From Littorina saxatilis (Eukaryota; Mollusca; Gastropoda; Littorinimorpha; Littorinidae), in the NCBI RefSeq assembly GCF_037325665.1, contig NC_090255.1, positions 30,962,950 through 31,026,949 on the forward strand: a DNA stretch of 64,000 nt. Reading direction: 5' to 3'. The notes beneath the pieces were generated by a model. The model made no database searches. It was not told the origin of the DNA and worked only from the letters and a program-made list of their open reading frames with translations. The position numbers and the translations under genes are program-made. Positions 34,661 through 42,702 of this stretch are shown piece by piece (the first letter of the stretch is position 1; the number at the start of each line of letters is the position of its first letter).

Positions 34661-36839
34661 TTTATTTCTCTGTCAATCTGATAATTGCCACACATTTTCA
34701 CACATTTGTTCAATCTCACAGCTTCTGGTCTAATCCATTACTGTACAGTAACATTTATAAGAGATCTCAGAGAGTTATTTTCGAAAATCGTCTTTTCAAA
34801 GACACTTTAAACAAGTTTTGATTGACCACTGTTCTCTACTGTAATGCAACTCACACATCAATGCTTTCATTGCAGGGTGGGAGGAATTACCATGAGGATA
34901 CCAGAAAGCATTCACAGGGATGTAAACTACAAGTTACAACCCTGACAAGTGACATTCTGGCTTTTGAGGCCAAGTAAGTGTGTGTGTGTGTGTGTGTATG
35001 TGTGTGTGTGTGTGTGTGTTTGCAGGTAAAATCCACGTTAACGCTTGATGAATGTTCCAGCAGTCATATTATATTTATAACTGAAAATCATTTATGAGAG
35101 AAGGCAGTGTTGTTGTCAGGCTTCGGTCTGGGGTCATTAATAATAATACATGTGCTTATGACGCATTGTTCTAAATCTTGGCTGGTCGACCATCACATCA
35201 ATTTCGACATAAAGAACTATAAGAGGTCTTCTGACAGAACAATTTGTTGTAGCCGGGACATCTGGACCTATACATATTTTTAGTCCAGGTCCAACTGACA
35301 TATTATTGTCTTACTCTTACTCAGTCTTAGTCTTGGAAAAAACTTCGGGAAGGTGTTCTGTGTGTGTTGGGGGGAGGGGGGGGGGTTGTTATCCATGCCA
35401 GGCAGCATTGACTAAGAGCATTTCATTCAAACACAGAAGAATGCTATCAAAGTTAGCATATATATACACACAAGTAAATTCAACAAATATTGGCATAATG
35501 CAAAGACAATGTAAACCTTACTTACCTTCAGTTCTATATTTAGCAAAGAGCATTAACAAAGAAGACATAATTATAGTGTTTACACTGAAGTTCTCAAATC
35601 ACAATGAATTCTTTATGTTTTAAGATTGTTGCATTCTCTGTCTTTGCAGATGTCATAGCATTTGGAGCAGATCTTCAAAGTCTCCTATTGCAGACATGCC
35701 ATCGTCTGCACTGGTTGTATCAACAACTTTTTCCAAGGCTGGTGCTGCAGATTTAACAAGTATATATCGTCTGCTGCAAACTCAACATTAACAACTTCTC
35801 TGTCTGCTCCTGCTTCGAATTCAACAATTCTTGTTGTCTGGTGCTGCTGCAAAGTGAATGACTTCTTCGTTTGCTGCTGCAGGTTTAACAAGTATATCGT
35901 CTGCTGCAAATTCAACAACTTCTTTGTCTGCAGATGACGCTACAAATTCAACAACTTCTGTGTCTGCTCCTGCTTCAAATTCAACAATTCTTTTTATCTG
36001 CTGCTGCAAAGTGAATGACTTCTTCCTCTGCTGGTGGTGTTGCAAATAACCTCATCTTTCCTTGTGTCTCTGGCATCATTCGGATACATGTACAAGATAC
36101 CTAGCTGTGCNNNNNNNNNNNNNNNNNNNNNNNNNNNNNNNNNNNNNNNNNNNNNNNNNNNNNNNNNNNNNNNNNNNNNNNNNNNNNNNNNNNNNNNNNN
36201 NNNNNNNNNNNNNNNNNNNNNNNNNNNNNNNNNNNNNNNNNNNNNNNNNNNNNNNNNNNNNNNNNNNNNNNNNNNNNNNNNNNNNNNNNNNNNNNNNNNN
36301 NNNNNNNNNNCGATAGTCGATACACGTAAAATAATGCACAAATACCTTGCGAAATAATGCTAACACGCCCCCGGCCCCACCAGCATCTGTACTCCCGAAG
36401 CTGTATCCTTGTACTAAGGGGGTCGACATGGTCATGCAGTGATGCACACGCAATAAGGGAGAAAGATGCTGCCATGTTATGCAATGCATTTAGTGAAGGC
36501 ACGCGTAGGTGAACTTCGATCATTCGGCTGAAGTCGGCAAGTTTTATGTGCACTCGTAAACTTGTGTAACAAATGACATTAAGAAACACATACCTGAGGC
36601 CTACCCAAAGTAGGTTTGCTAGGCGAGGGGCTGAATGTCATGTGCTGGGGGGTGCAAACACCCGACTCGGTTTTGATGATTCTGGTTGACCCGAACTCGG
36701 TGGATTTAATCCTAGGCGGCGACAGGTGACTGAATGGAGCGGCGATGCTTATCACTTGCGAGTTTGTTGTAATCTCCACAGGTTCTTGCTTTATCAACTC
36801 GAGCCCTCTTCTGTGCACAAGAGTCTGCTTCCTTGGCAT
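20474..36839 (-). CDS. E2F: E2F transcription factor, E2F1/2/3 type, nine exons
   Basis: Minus-strand exons: 36594-36839 (ATG), 29815-29902, 28717-28814, 26879-27003, 26007-26080, 24408-24507, 23409-23523, 22644-23106 and 20474-20721 (TGA). Phases all agree, giving 518 residues. [10 protein letters not shown] at 83-92 is the cyclin-A-binding type motif of E2F1-3. The winged-helix DNA-binding domain spans about 122-187 ([15 protein letters not shown], then [19 protein letters not shown]). The dimerisation/marked box follows at about 205-310 ([53 protein letters not shown]). A Gln- and KQEP-rich stretch leads to the C-terminal retinoblastoma-binding transactivation motif [20 protein letters not shown]. 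It should bind DNA with a DP partner and drive S-phase genes. Exon 6 to 7 uses an AT-AC U12-type intron. Exon 8 has a CAGCAG acceptor, so one residue is optional. Introns are filled with mobile elements, and intron 1 holds an assembly gap. Confidence 0.93.
20888..21830 (+). mobile_element. Head-A SINE split by a DNA transposon insertion
   Basis: Head at 20888 is tRNA-like (GGGGATGTAGCTCAGTCGGT with an A-box, B-box GAGTTCGTCCC, an anticodon-stem-like CTGGATTTGTATCCAG). The middle module runs to about 21116 (AAGATCCTGTAATCCATGTC, GGTGGGTTATA). The tail resumes at 21703 (AACACGAAAATACCCAGCAT, CCGAAAGCGGCGTATGGCTG) and ends near 21830. The intervening 21117-21702 is a later insertion. Lies in the intron before the last E2F exon, antisense to the gene. 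Confidence 0.82.
21117..21702. mobile_element. CAGACCTG-family transposon inserted in a SINE
   Basis: Left end CTACACTGTTTACCC, right end GGGTAAACAGGTCTG, flanked by GTTATA from the SINE (six-base duplication). About 586 bp, non-coding. Related to 11888-12824 and 16464-17417 (right ends share AAATCGTAWGGGT). Confidence 0.7.
21957..22207. mobile_element. MITE with GGCCAAAAAAA ... GTCTGTTTACGGTAAC termini
   Basis: Inverted ends: GTCTGTTTACGGTAACATAG near the left and GGTTACCGTAAACAGAC near the right, with GGGTCGGTAGGTCGGGAT and CTAGGGTCGCGCGAAAAA inside. Copies: 21957, 22298, 28983, 60132 (split) and 61054. Ends in TTAGGCC/GGCCTTA in the better copies. Confidence 0.8.
22298..22533. mobile_element. 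Second copy of the GGTTACCGTAAACAGAC MITE
   Basis: Same family as the copy 90 bp to the left, with a C-run at 22370-22388. Both copies lie in the last intron of E2F. Confidence 0.8.
23107..23408. repeat. E2F intron 7 with GGGGGTCCGGGGGCATGCCCCC repeat
   Basis: The segment from about 23145 carries the palindromic core GGGTCCGGGGGCATGCCCCC found in the MITEs near 42160, 45165 and 46290, followed by the TGCAATTTGGTGTCATCTGA module related to theirs. A TE fragment inside a 302-base intron. Confidence 0.6.
23580..23976. repeat. GTAGCA-type dispersed repeat in the U12 intron
   Basis: Runs from ACCTGCCAACCCTTATAAAA / CTCAAGTGTAGCAATT to GCGTAGCAATGCTGACAGCG and GTTGGCGGC. The ends are partly inverted (GCCAAC / GTTGGC). 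Related to 15126-15507 and the fragment at 55495-55593. It sits in the AT-AC intron of E2F. Confidence 0.6.
24400..24410 (-). promoter_or_regulatory. U12-type 5' splice site of E2F
   Basis: After exon base 24408 the intron begins ATATCCTTTT on the minus strand, the strict U12-dependent donor consensus. The partner 3' end is at 23524-23540: CCTTAACT branch-like sequence, then an AC terminus directly before ATTGGCC. Joining gives AG+A, restoring [13 protein letters not shown], the conserved E2F sequence. Confidence 0.9.
25066..25350. mobile_element. MITE, variant family with GGTGTGGTTACGGTAAC
   Basis: Inverted ends AGGCCTAAAAAGAAATAGGT and (right) GGTTTTTTTTT-rich AGGCCT-like end; contains CCTACCCTATTTTTAGGGGC and TTTGACAAATGTAATAAAA-type sequence. 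A second copy in the opposite orientation is at 47889-48178. Related in design to the GTAAACAGAC MITEs. Confidence 0.75.
25682..25925. repeat. Dispersed repeat, second copy of 6952-7207
   Basis: Shares CTGTGTATCAACACGCTGGA, TAGATCGACGTT and GGATATATCCGTA with the copy in the Ly6-like gene. Lies in intron 5 of E2F. Confidence 0.65.
26345..26700 (-). mobile_element. Head-B SINE in E2F intron 4
   Basis: Tail at 26345 (TACGTGTATGACCGTTTTTA), middle module 26490-26560 (CATGGATTACAGGATCTTTT), head at 26600-26695 with B-box reversed as GGGATTCGAACTC. Oriented with E2F. The head is less intact than in 9515-9905. Confidence 0.8.
27401..28600 (-). mobile_element. 5'-truncated LINE with RNase H domain, 10-bp TSD
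   Basis: Flanked by AAAATCAAGT at 27391-27400 and 28601-28610. On the minus strand it opens with the end of a reverse transcriptase ([20 protein letters not shown]) and continues into an RNase H domain with its four acidic positions: D in [10 protein letters not shown] in [10 protein letters not shown] in FLTDALSVL and D in [11 protein letters not shown] cysteine motif [17 protein letters not shown] follows, and a GAA/AAG simple tail. RNase H after RT is typical of I-clade and some Jockey-related LINEs. One frameshift near 28211-28218 separates the two open frames (28211-28582 and 27430-28218). Inserted in E2F intron 3 in sense with the gene. Confidence 0.88.
28983..29253. mobile_element. GTAAACAGAC-type MITE in E2F intron 2
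   Basis: Contains AGGGTCGCGC and GGTAGGTCGGGAT modules in reverse orientation and A-run at 28988-29010. Another weak fragment follows at about 29455-29515 (CTGACCTACCGACCCTC). Confidence 0.75.
30123..30168 (-). mobile_element. Minimal LINE 3'-end insertion with 15-bp TSD
   Basis: GACCTATTGTCTTCT occurs at 30123-30137 and again at 30154-30168. The 16 bases between (TCTTCTTGTCGATCAC) match the terminal tail of the LINE at 27401 (its end region reads GATCGCTGATCAC beside TTCTTCTTTTC). This is the footprint of a target-primed insertion truncated almost to nothing. Confidence 0.7.
30884..30920 (+). repeat. 37-bp direct repeat shared with the right edge of the gap
   Basis: CGATAGTCGATACACGTAAAATAATGCACAAATACC occurs here and again at 36311-36346, the first bases after the N run. 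The sequences diverge just after (CAGCCAGC here, TTGCGAAA there). Either a true duplication or an assembly overlap. Confidence 0.85.
30932..31745. repeat. Array of palindromic CCGATATCGG units
   Basis: About 800 bp of 11-12-base units whose core is GATATC inside CCGATATCGG, alternating with CAAATCGGG and AGAGAATCG variants. A longer block of roughly 260-270 bp, from GATTGCAAATC at about 31009, repeats at about 31279, so there is a higher-order period. The 272-codon open frame across it reads mostly D, I, G, S, R, Y and exists in both directions because the unit is self-complementary; it is not a gene. It lies in E2F intron 1. Confidence 0.9.
32089..32173. repeat. Short tandem duplication of about 41 bp
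   Basis: AAACATTGTCACACAAGTAC plus AAATGAAAGTGAGTCAA occurs twice in a row. A local duplication in E2F intron 1 sequence. Confidence 0.85.
32724..32960 (-). CDS. Unrecognised minus-strand open frame
   Basis: Open frame of 78 codons ending [15 protein letters not shown]. The last half ([20 protein letters not shown]) has a composition like real protein, but no domain is recognised and there is no clear splice site or signal. It could be a terminal exon of a gene nested in E2F intron 1 or chance. Confidence 0.2.
   Translation of the reverse strand: MKKCVGGATLCVSNFQSQLTVSDSGCMVRSDVVASDADRRKVTDDARYDGDKEHQWSNLADMFQRMSEESTVRIKEMV
33247..34087 (-). CDS. Candidate two-exon small gene nested in E2F intron 1
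   Basis: Exons 33910-34087 (ATG in an AACAAATGG context) and 33247-33389 (TAA). The junction GTGAGT ... CTGCAG keeps phase (A + CT). Protein would start [20 protein letters not shown] and end [15 protein letters not shown]; the second exon encodes [20 protein letters not shown]. An AATAAA signal (minus strand) lies at 33226-33231, about 16 bases past the stop. One TGA interrupts the frame at codon 26 after QHQKRS, and the frame continues with protein-like sequence. So it is a pseudogene, a recoded gene, an assembly error, or the first part is spliced differently. No family recognised. Confidence 0.4.
33569..33627. repeat. GT microsatellite
   Basis: GT repeats at 33570-33624 inside the intron of the nested candidate gene; related CA tracts near 33755-33800. 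Confidence 0.95.
34490..34660. repeat. CTGT/CT microsatellite
   Basis: TCTGTCTGTCTG tract passing into TCTCTC up to 34655; a TG tract at 34978-35020 is separate. Confidence 0.9.
34876..36049 (+). CDS. Possible plus-strand exons of an unrecognised Ser/Thr-rich gene
   Basis: A candidate exon 34876-34973 (acceptor TTGCAG, donor GTAAGT) is open in one frame as [20 protein letters not shown] and on. It joins in phase to sequence starting at about 35650 after TTTGCAG. The frame is then open over [20 protein letters not shown]. Downstream, other frames read Ser/Thr/Ala repeats ([20 protein letters not shown]), as if small indels separate repeat units of about 60-100 bp. The sequence runs into the scaffold gap. 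Could be a mucin-like gene fragment or a transposon gene; weak. Confidence 0.25.
36111..36310. other. Scaffold gap of 200 N
   Basis: Exactly 200 N, a conventional unknown-length gap. It falls in E2F intron 1, between exon 1 on the right and all other exons on the left, so linkage of exon 1 depends on scaffolding. The protein sequence across the join is nevertheless continuous in phase. Confidence 0.99.
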
Positions 36840-37156
36840 CTTCTCGTAATCTGTCCGGCTGACAGCTTGGGTGATGCACGGAGCAGTTGCCGGACGGTCA
36901 CACCGTAATGGTTTCCTTACTTCCGCTCCATCAGTAGGACAGGCTTCTTTACAGATGTTTTATAGTTAGAAAAAGAACAGAAATAACCACAATATAGCAC
37001 ACTAGCAAAGGAAGAAGGCCTGATAAAGATGATGGTGTCTCAAAGAAGGTACAATCCCATCAAATGCAACGCCGATGGCACCGATTTCACTTAGGGGTTG
37101 TTTGCGCAAGTTCTAAGGAAGGACCATAACTTCCCCTAACAAAGCAAACGGGGAAT

Positions 37157-37190
37157 GGCGCGAAATCGTATTTCCCGCGGCGAGACGTCA
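37157..37190 (-). promoter_or_regulatory. Putative E2F promoter: two E2F-type sites and a CRE-like site
   Basis: About 320-350 bp upstream of the E2F ATG. GGCGCGAAA at 37157-37165 (TTTCGCGCC on the gene strand) and TTTCCCGC at 37171-37178 both match TTTSSCGC. GACGTCA at 37184-37190 resembles a CRE. Vertebrate E2F1 promoters carry E2F sites and are autoregulated, so the same is likely here. The transcription start is not known. Confidence 0.6.
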
Positions 37191-37199
37191 CAAGGAAAG

Positions 37200-38107
37200 A
37201 CAACCTGAACATGTATAGTAATATCTTCTGGCGATAGAAAGTGACTAAACTTGTCGATCAAAGTTCCAGAACTATACTTCGTGCAACTTATCGTCGATTC
37301 AACAAATGCACATTTGATTTATAAGAAAAATATGCATATTTAATGGAAAGCGATTACAGAAAGACATTTTCTTGTCGAGGAATCCATAGACACTGGCCTC
37401 TGCGTTTGTATTCTACACACAGCTGTTCCGAGAAAGTTTGTTTTGATCGCACGCCCCTTGCAGCCGGTTTCTAAAGCCAGAGTTGCAGAACATGTGAACG
37501 ATTTACACGTTGACATTTTAATTCAAGTTGTGTTTTTGTTCTAATTTATTATGTGTGGTTTGTATTTCTATTAACTGCATATTTTTCTGTAATAAAACAA
37601 AAACAGACCGGCTTGACCCACGCTCGGAGTGAGATGTAGCCACGCCCACCTGCCGATCAAGGTCATTGTGAACGTGTCAGGTGCTCGGAAACTTACAACT
37701 TTCCAAATAATTCACATCTTTTTATTTTATTATTTTTGAGTCTCTTCCTATTGTATGCTATGGTTTTGCTGCTTAAGCTCTCAAACTTACTGATTTAGCA
37801 ATAAATGCCTTTGTACGCGTCAAGCATGAACGGATGTGGCCTCTATATCAGACAGCCGGCGACTACGGTTACAGCGTCAATCGTGTCACTCAAGTGCACA
37901 TGATGTAAACAAGTTCTTTGAAATGTAATGCCATTATAAATGTGACAGGCTAAGCTGTCACGAGTGTAAGTTTTGTGTTGAAGGGAAGTAGAACAGAGCT
38001 TGGAATCTTAATTTGCATTTCGTTTTGGTAAATACTGCATAGACCTATATTAGATAGGTCCCTGATAAGCGGAGTAAGAGTCGAAGTTCTGACTCGGTTG
38101 TTATTGT
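37200..38107. other. Intergenic upstream of E2F, no gene seen
   Basis: Mixed AT-rich sequence without recognisable repeats or coding exons. Confidence 0.4.
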
Positions 38108-38461
38108 CCAGGGCCGGACTGGGGGGGGGGGGGGGTTATAGGGGTTGCGCACCCCCCCCCCCCCCCTGGCTTATGCATGTACCTCCCAACTGACGCATTT
38201 CAGTTTTATTTTGGGGGAGGGGGGGGGGGGGTTGCATCTGGACTCATCATGAAATCCGAGGAGAAATCGCACCTCGCACCCTCTTCCACCTCTCTTCATT
38301 GCCTATACAGCTTGCTGTCGAATTTACCTTTTTCGTTGAAGGAGAGGCTTCCTTTCCCTCCAGAAACATCAAAAAACGTTCAGTTTCAACCCCCACAAGC
38401 CCCCTGGACCCCCATGATCTATACCCCCCCCCCCCCCCCCCCCCCCCTAGTACTTACCTAG
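38108..38461. mobile_element. MITE-like repeat with G and C runs
   Basis: Opens CAGGGCCGGACT followed by a long G run and closes with a C run and TAGTCCGG. Similar in plan to 42076-42387. Runs of more than 15 G or C at 38119, 38150, 38217 and 38427 may be mis-sized. Confidence 0.65.
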
Positions 38462-38904
38462 TCCGGTGTCACGATTTCATCTTTCGCCTGTGTACATGTT
38501 TCCCCCTCGACATATAGGCCTACTCAAGACTGAAATGTTGTTTCCTGGTAAAATTAAGAAGTGAAATTATTTATGGACGAAAAGCATGTCAGTTTCTTGC
38601 ATGTGAAGAAAATTGGTGGTAAAATGTAATAGATTTCACCCCCAAAATCGAATTCTTCGAAAACGTGTACTGAGTGGTTACGTCCCTTGAGTAAGAAGGA
38701 AAACATTTTAGGATTAATCAAATTTCTAAGTTACATAAAACAAATTGGTTGGACAAATTTGGCCCCATGAATGTAAGGTACACAAGGTCGCTCATCAGTA
38801 CTATCGAAGGGTGTTTTTTTGTTCAGTGTAGAGTTTATACTAGCTAGATCAACGAGGCCGAGAAGCGAAATATCAACACGGCGAAAGATGAAAACGTCAC
38901 ACCG
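38462..38904. mobile_element. MITE with CCGGTGT termini, copy 1
   Basis: Ends CCGGTGTCACGATTTCATCT and (right) AGATGAAAACGTCACACCGG, plus inner GGCGAAAG pairing; about 443 bp. Internal text (CTCAAGACTGAAATGTTGTT, GACGAAAAGCATGTCAGTTT) is shared with copy 2 at 41592-42043 at about 85-90 percent. Confidence 0.82.
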
Positions 38905-40100
38905 GCCCTGTTGTCCACAGTTAAGTGTTTTTAATTCATGTTGCCGATTGCTTTATGTTTTGTGTAATGTCATTATCTGTTCTCAGTTAAATTTTGAGAT
39001 GCACATGTCCAGTCACCGGTAGATCCTGAGCGCGCTTAGACGTCTGCGTCAACTGATGTTCTGACTAGTCTTTGATCCTTTGATTCACTGAGTTTAAGCC
39101 GCTCTCCTCGGGAAGAGACGGGTAGCCGCTGGCCAGCAGGTGGTCAAGTTGCGTAACTTGTATGGCCTGACCGGGAGTAGCATCCCGGAGGATGCTCTAA
39201 CTTGCCATGTCTTTTGACGCGCTCCGATCAAAGCCTCGCTAAGAGGGCAGTGTTAATTCCTTTGATCGGGTGGATCGGATGCGGCCCGGCAGCGGCTCAG
39301 CTGGCAGGTGGTCACTGAGTTGTTTACCCCCCCCCCCCCCCTACCCTCCCCTTCCTCTTGTCTCACGTCAATGACTGAAACACGGAACCTGCTTAGAGTG
39401 TCGTGGTTACGGGTGGTTACTAAGATGTTGATTGGTTCAGGTTTGAAATGATCAGTTTCTGTCACGGCCTAGCTGCCTAGCTAAAGTTGGATTATGTGTG
39501 TACATGTTAGAGTGTGGAAGAGAACTTTGTGAGACAAGAGAGAGAGTGGACGTATTAGAAGGACTGTCTGTCTTTGTGTCCGTGACTAGTGATAGTCCAG
39601 CGAGTCCGGCCCTAACACATTCCCATCATAACATCAAATTCTCATCGATTAAAGTTTCCATCTTTTCGGAACCTGGTCACAAATGGCTGATCAGTAATCG
39701 ATTTTTTTCTCCAAGTCGTTCCTCAGCTGGAAGTTACATAAGGAAAGAAATGCTTTGCTGTCTTCAGTAAATCAAGTTGAAGCTTCTAACAGTTGTAACG
39801 CGACACCACTGAATTTGTCAGTCAGTCAGTCTCAGTTGGCGTGAAGTCGTGTTTATAATTAGGTAAATGTATCTTGACTGAACTGACATCGGATTGAGTC
39901 AAGTTCTCAGAGGGTGTGTTTTGGTGTGCCCAGTCGTGGATGAAAAGCGCTTGAAGTTAATTGTGTGTATCATCATTATAGGTTGTCAGTCATGCGACGC
40001 TATGTGTCCGCCGGGTACAACATTGATTCGCCACAAATGACACTGACATTGTGGGTGTGTTTATAGCGGTGTAATGCGTCGACACTGACGACTACGGTGA
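38905..40100. other. Intergenic, no gene seen
   Basis: Contains a C run at 39329-39342 and two similar blocks with GGCAGGTGGTCA / CAGCAGGTGGTCA at about 39130 and 39303. No gene recognised. Confidence 0.4.
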
Positions 40101-40307
40101 TACAGTCAAACCTGCCCTGGCGACCACCTCTCAATAACGGCCACCTGTCTATTGAGACCACCCCCAAATGAAATCCTCGACGACTTTTTATATATATTTT
40201 TTTAATCTAATTCACCTTTCCACAAAAGACACCTCAGTGTCTATAACGACTTCCTTATGTTGATCCTTTGGGGTGGACGTCGGTCATATTAGACAGGTTC
40301 GACTGTA
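40101..40307. mobile_element. Mariner-like MITE with TACAGTCAAACCTG termini
   Basis: Left TACAGTCAAACCTG at 40101, right CAGGTTCGACTGTA ending 40307, TA at both ends. About 207 bp, non-coding. Part of the TA-flanked MITE class also seen at 63082-63629. Confidence 0.8.
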
Positions 40308-40834
40308 CTATACGTCGAGGAGAGGCATAGGGATAGCCCGTTTCACACTTTCAGTTTCCCCTTTTTTCGAACGGCCTCGGCGTTGACTAACGCCTTCCCT
40401 GTTGCTAACATGTACAATGCCGTTTAAGATATCTAAAATCTGAGAAAATCAGGTGTTAAAAAAGGAATGTACTTTTACAGAGTTTATGAACAGAAAATCG
40501 GAAAATACAAGGTCTTAAAAAGGGGGTGGGTGAGTGGGGAGTAGAGTCTTATATCGAGGGGTCTTAAAAGGGGGGTTCCACTGTACTTGTATTCATGGAC
40601 AGGTACTCATGTGTGACCTACATAGAATGTTCCCGTTTTTGGCCAAGGCGCTCACCGACGGCGACGGATACAGCCGTGAAGAAGGGACTTCTTTTCAGGG
40701 CTCAAAAGCTATGACCGACTGAATGCCGGCCTTTCCAAGGAGTCCGAACGGACCTGGCTTTACTACAATGGCCGATGATCACCTTTTGTGGGACTTCAAT
40801 AACTGAGAGCAATCAACTGGTTACGCAGCAAAAC
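40308..40834. other. Intergenic; fragment of a GGGGGTTCCACTGTA MITE
   Basis: AGGTCTTAAAAAGGGGG and TCTTAAAAGGGGGGTTCCAC at 40511-40588 match the MITE at 63082-63629. No gene recognised. Confidence 0.45.
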
Positions 40835-41179
40835 TATGGAAGGCGAAAAGGGTCAAATGATCGAGCAAAATTGATCGATCCTTTCGCGTTTGACCCTTTC
40901 TCATGCTCCTTCACGCCGCACCAGAACACGTAATCTACTTACTTTACTTTCTAGATTCGTTCTTTGTGCTTATCCGTTCCATGATTTTCCGAAACAGCGC
41001 GATGAAACTGCTCGTTGAAAATATCGTGTAAAAGGATCGATCCTTTTGCTCGATCATTTGACCCTTTCCGCGCGTCGGGCGGAAAGGGTCAAACGCGAAA
41101 AGGATCGATCCTTTTGAAAAGGATCGATCCTTTTGGTCGATCCTTTTGATCGATCATTTGACCCTTTTCGCCTTCCATA
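40835..41179. mobile_element. Foldback-like MITE made of GATCGATC palindromes
   Basis: Perfect inverted ends of about 30 bp (left TATGGAAGGCGAAAAGGGTC at 40835; right complement ending 41179), flanked by CAAAAC on both sides. Both flanks of the centre carry AAGGATCGATCCTTTT palindromes and repeated GGGTCAAACGCGAAA / GATCGATCATTTGACCC blocks. The right arm holds at least four AGGATCGATCCT-type palindromes. Confidence 0.85.
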
Positions 41180-41547
41180 CAAAACTGCCCCGAGTGTCGT
41201 AATCTTGATGGGATACGGCGAAAGGAGAGGTCGAGGGGAAAGGGGTGGTGGTTGCATGATTAGCAAATACATAATTGTAGTGTAGAAAGCCCTCGAGCCA
41301 GACATCCTACCGTTTCAATAAATCCTGGTTGAGAGTGCGTTAATTGGTTTAAAACAGAGTGGTTTATTCAGTCATCAATCTGTAATTACAATGCCGCATT
41401 GAAGCATGCATACAACAAGAAAAAGTTGATAAAATAGGCCACGGTCAAAAGATCGTGTAGGTTACCTAGCCCAAAGATAGGCTAGGATAGCAACTGATCA
41501 AAAGATCAGACAAAGGCTCAACAGCCTAAGTACCAGTCTGTCAACAT

Positions 41548-41586
41548 ATCATATCATATCATATCATATCATATCATATCATATCA
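41548..41586. repeat. ATCAT pentanucleotide microsatellite
   Basis: ATATC/TCATA repeats directly left of the CCGGTGT MITE copy 2. Confidence 0.9.
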
Positions 41587-41591
41587 ACAAG

Positions 41592-42043
41592 GCCGGTGTA
41601 ACGATGTCACCTGAGTCTTTGCCTCTGTCACCTTTCTGACTCAATATATATACTCAAGACTGAAATGTTGTTTCCTCGTCAAAATAAAGAAGTGAACTTA
41701 TTTAAGGACGAAAAGCATGTCAGTTTCTTGCATGTGAAGGACATTGGTGGTGAAATTTAATAGATTTCACCTTAAAATTCGATTTCTTCAAAAACGTGTA
41801 CCGAGTGGTTACATCCCTTGAATGAGAGGGGAAACATTTTAGGATGAATCAAATTTCTAAGTTTAAATAAAAAAAATTGTTGGACAAATTTGAACCCATG
41901 AATGTAAAGTACCCAAGGTCGATCGTCAGTACTATCGAAGCGGTACGAGGTTTTTTTCAGTGTGGAGTTTATACACGATCAAAAACTGAGGCCGAATCAG
42001 AAAAGTGACAGAGGAAGAAATCTGACAGCGCTACACCGGAGCA
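41592..42043. mobile_element. MITE with CCGGTGT termini, copy 2
   Basis: Left GGCCGGTGTAACGATGTCAC, right GACAGCGCTACACCGG. Same orientation and order as copy 1 at 38462-38904. Confidence 0.8.
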
Positions 42044-42075
42044 CATCATGTCTGATAATGGTTCCTGTCCCAGAG

Positions 42076-42387
42076 CAGGGCCGGACCAAATGAGTTGTAA
42101 GGGGGGGGGGGGGGGGTCCTCCTTTTTTGGGGGGGCAAATCAGCGAAGTAGCGAAGCAACTAGGGGGGTCCGGGGGCACGCTCCCCCGGAACATTTTTGA
42201 AAAACGGTTAAAATCTGTGCAATCTGGTGCATTCTGGGCTTTGTTTTGAGGGTTAAGTGCAGCATTGTTTTGGCGCTAAAACTAGTAAAAAAAACAAACA
42301 CTCAAAGCAAGGTACATGCTTTTTCCAGGGGTGGGGTTCCGGAACCCCTGGAACCCCCCCCCCCCCCCCCCCCTGGGTCCGGCCCTG
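42076..42387. mobile_element. MITE with CAGGGCCGGACC termini and 5-bp TSD
   Basis: Inverted ends CAGGGCCGGACC / GGTCCGGCCCTG, flanked by CAGAG at 42071-42075 and 42388-42392. Contains GGGGGTCCGGGGGCAC and TGTGCAATCTGGTGCATTCT modules shared with 46183-46504. Confidence 0.82.
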
Positions 42388-42639
42388 CAGAGGTACGATG
42401 CCTGTTAGGGACGTGTCGATGATGTTTCGCTATCAGCACATCATGTTGGGTATAGATATGCTTTTATAGACAACTGTTGGAAAGGGCATACACTGAATGC
42501 TAAAACCAACGAAGGGGAAAAAACCGCCTGGAGTACTACAGAGAAACTTCAAAGACAGAACTGGCGCGGGGGTTGGAGGGATCAAAAGTGACCAACTTCT
42601 TATGATGATTCCATTTTTCAAAAAACATTACATCAGAGA

Positions 42640-42644
42640 CTTTT

Positions 42645-42682
<38 letters not shown>

Positions 42683-42702
42683 CGACGACGACGACGACGG
42701 TT
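42640..42702. repeat. CAA then CGA microsatellite
   Basis: AACAAC repeats to about 42683, then GACGACGAC. Confidence 0.95.

Noticed and set aside
39130-39320. CTCF-like CCAGCAGGTGGTCA words
   Set aside because: Only partial consensus matches; no support for an insulator from sequence alone.
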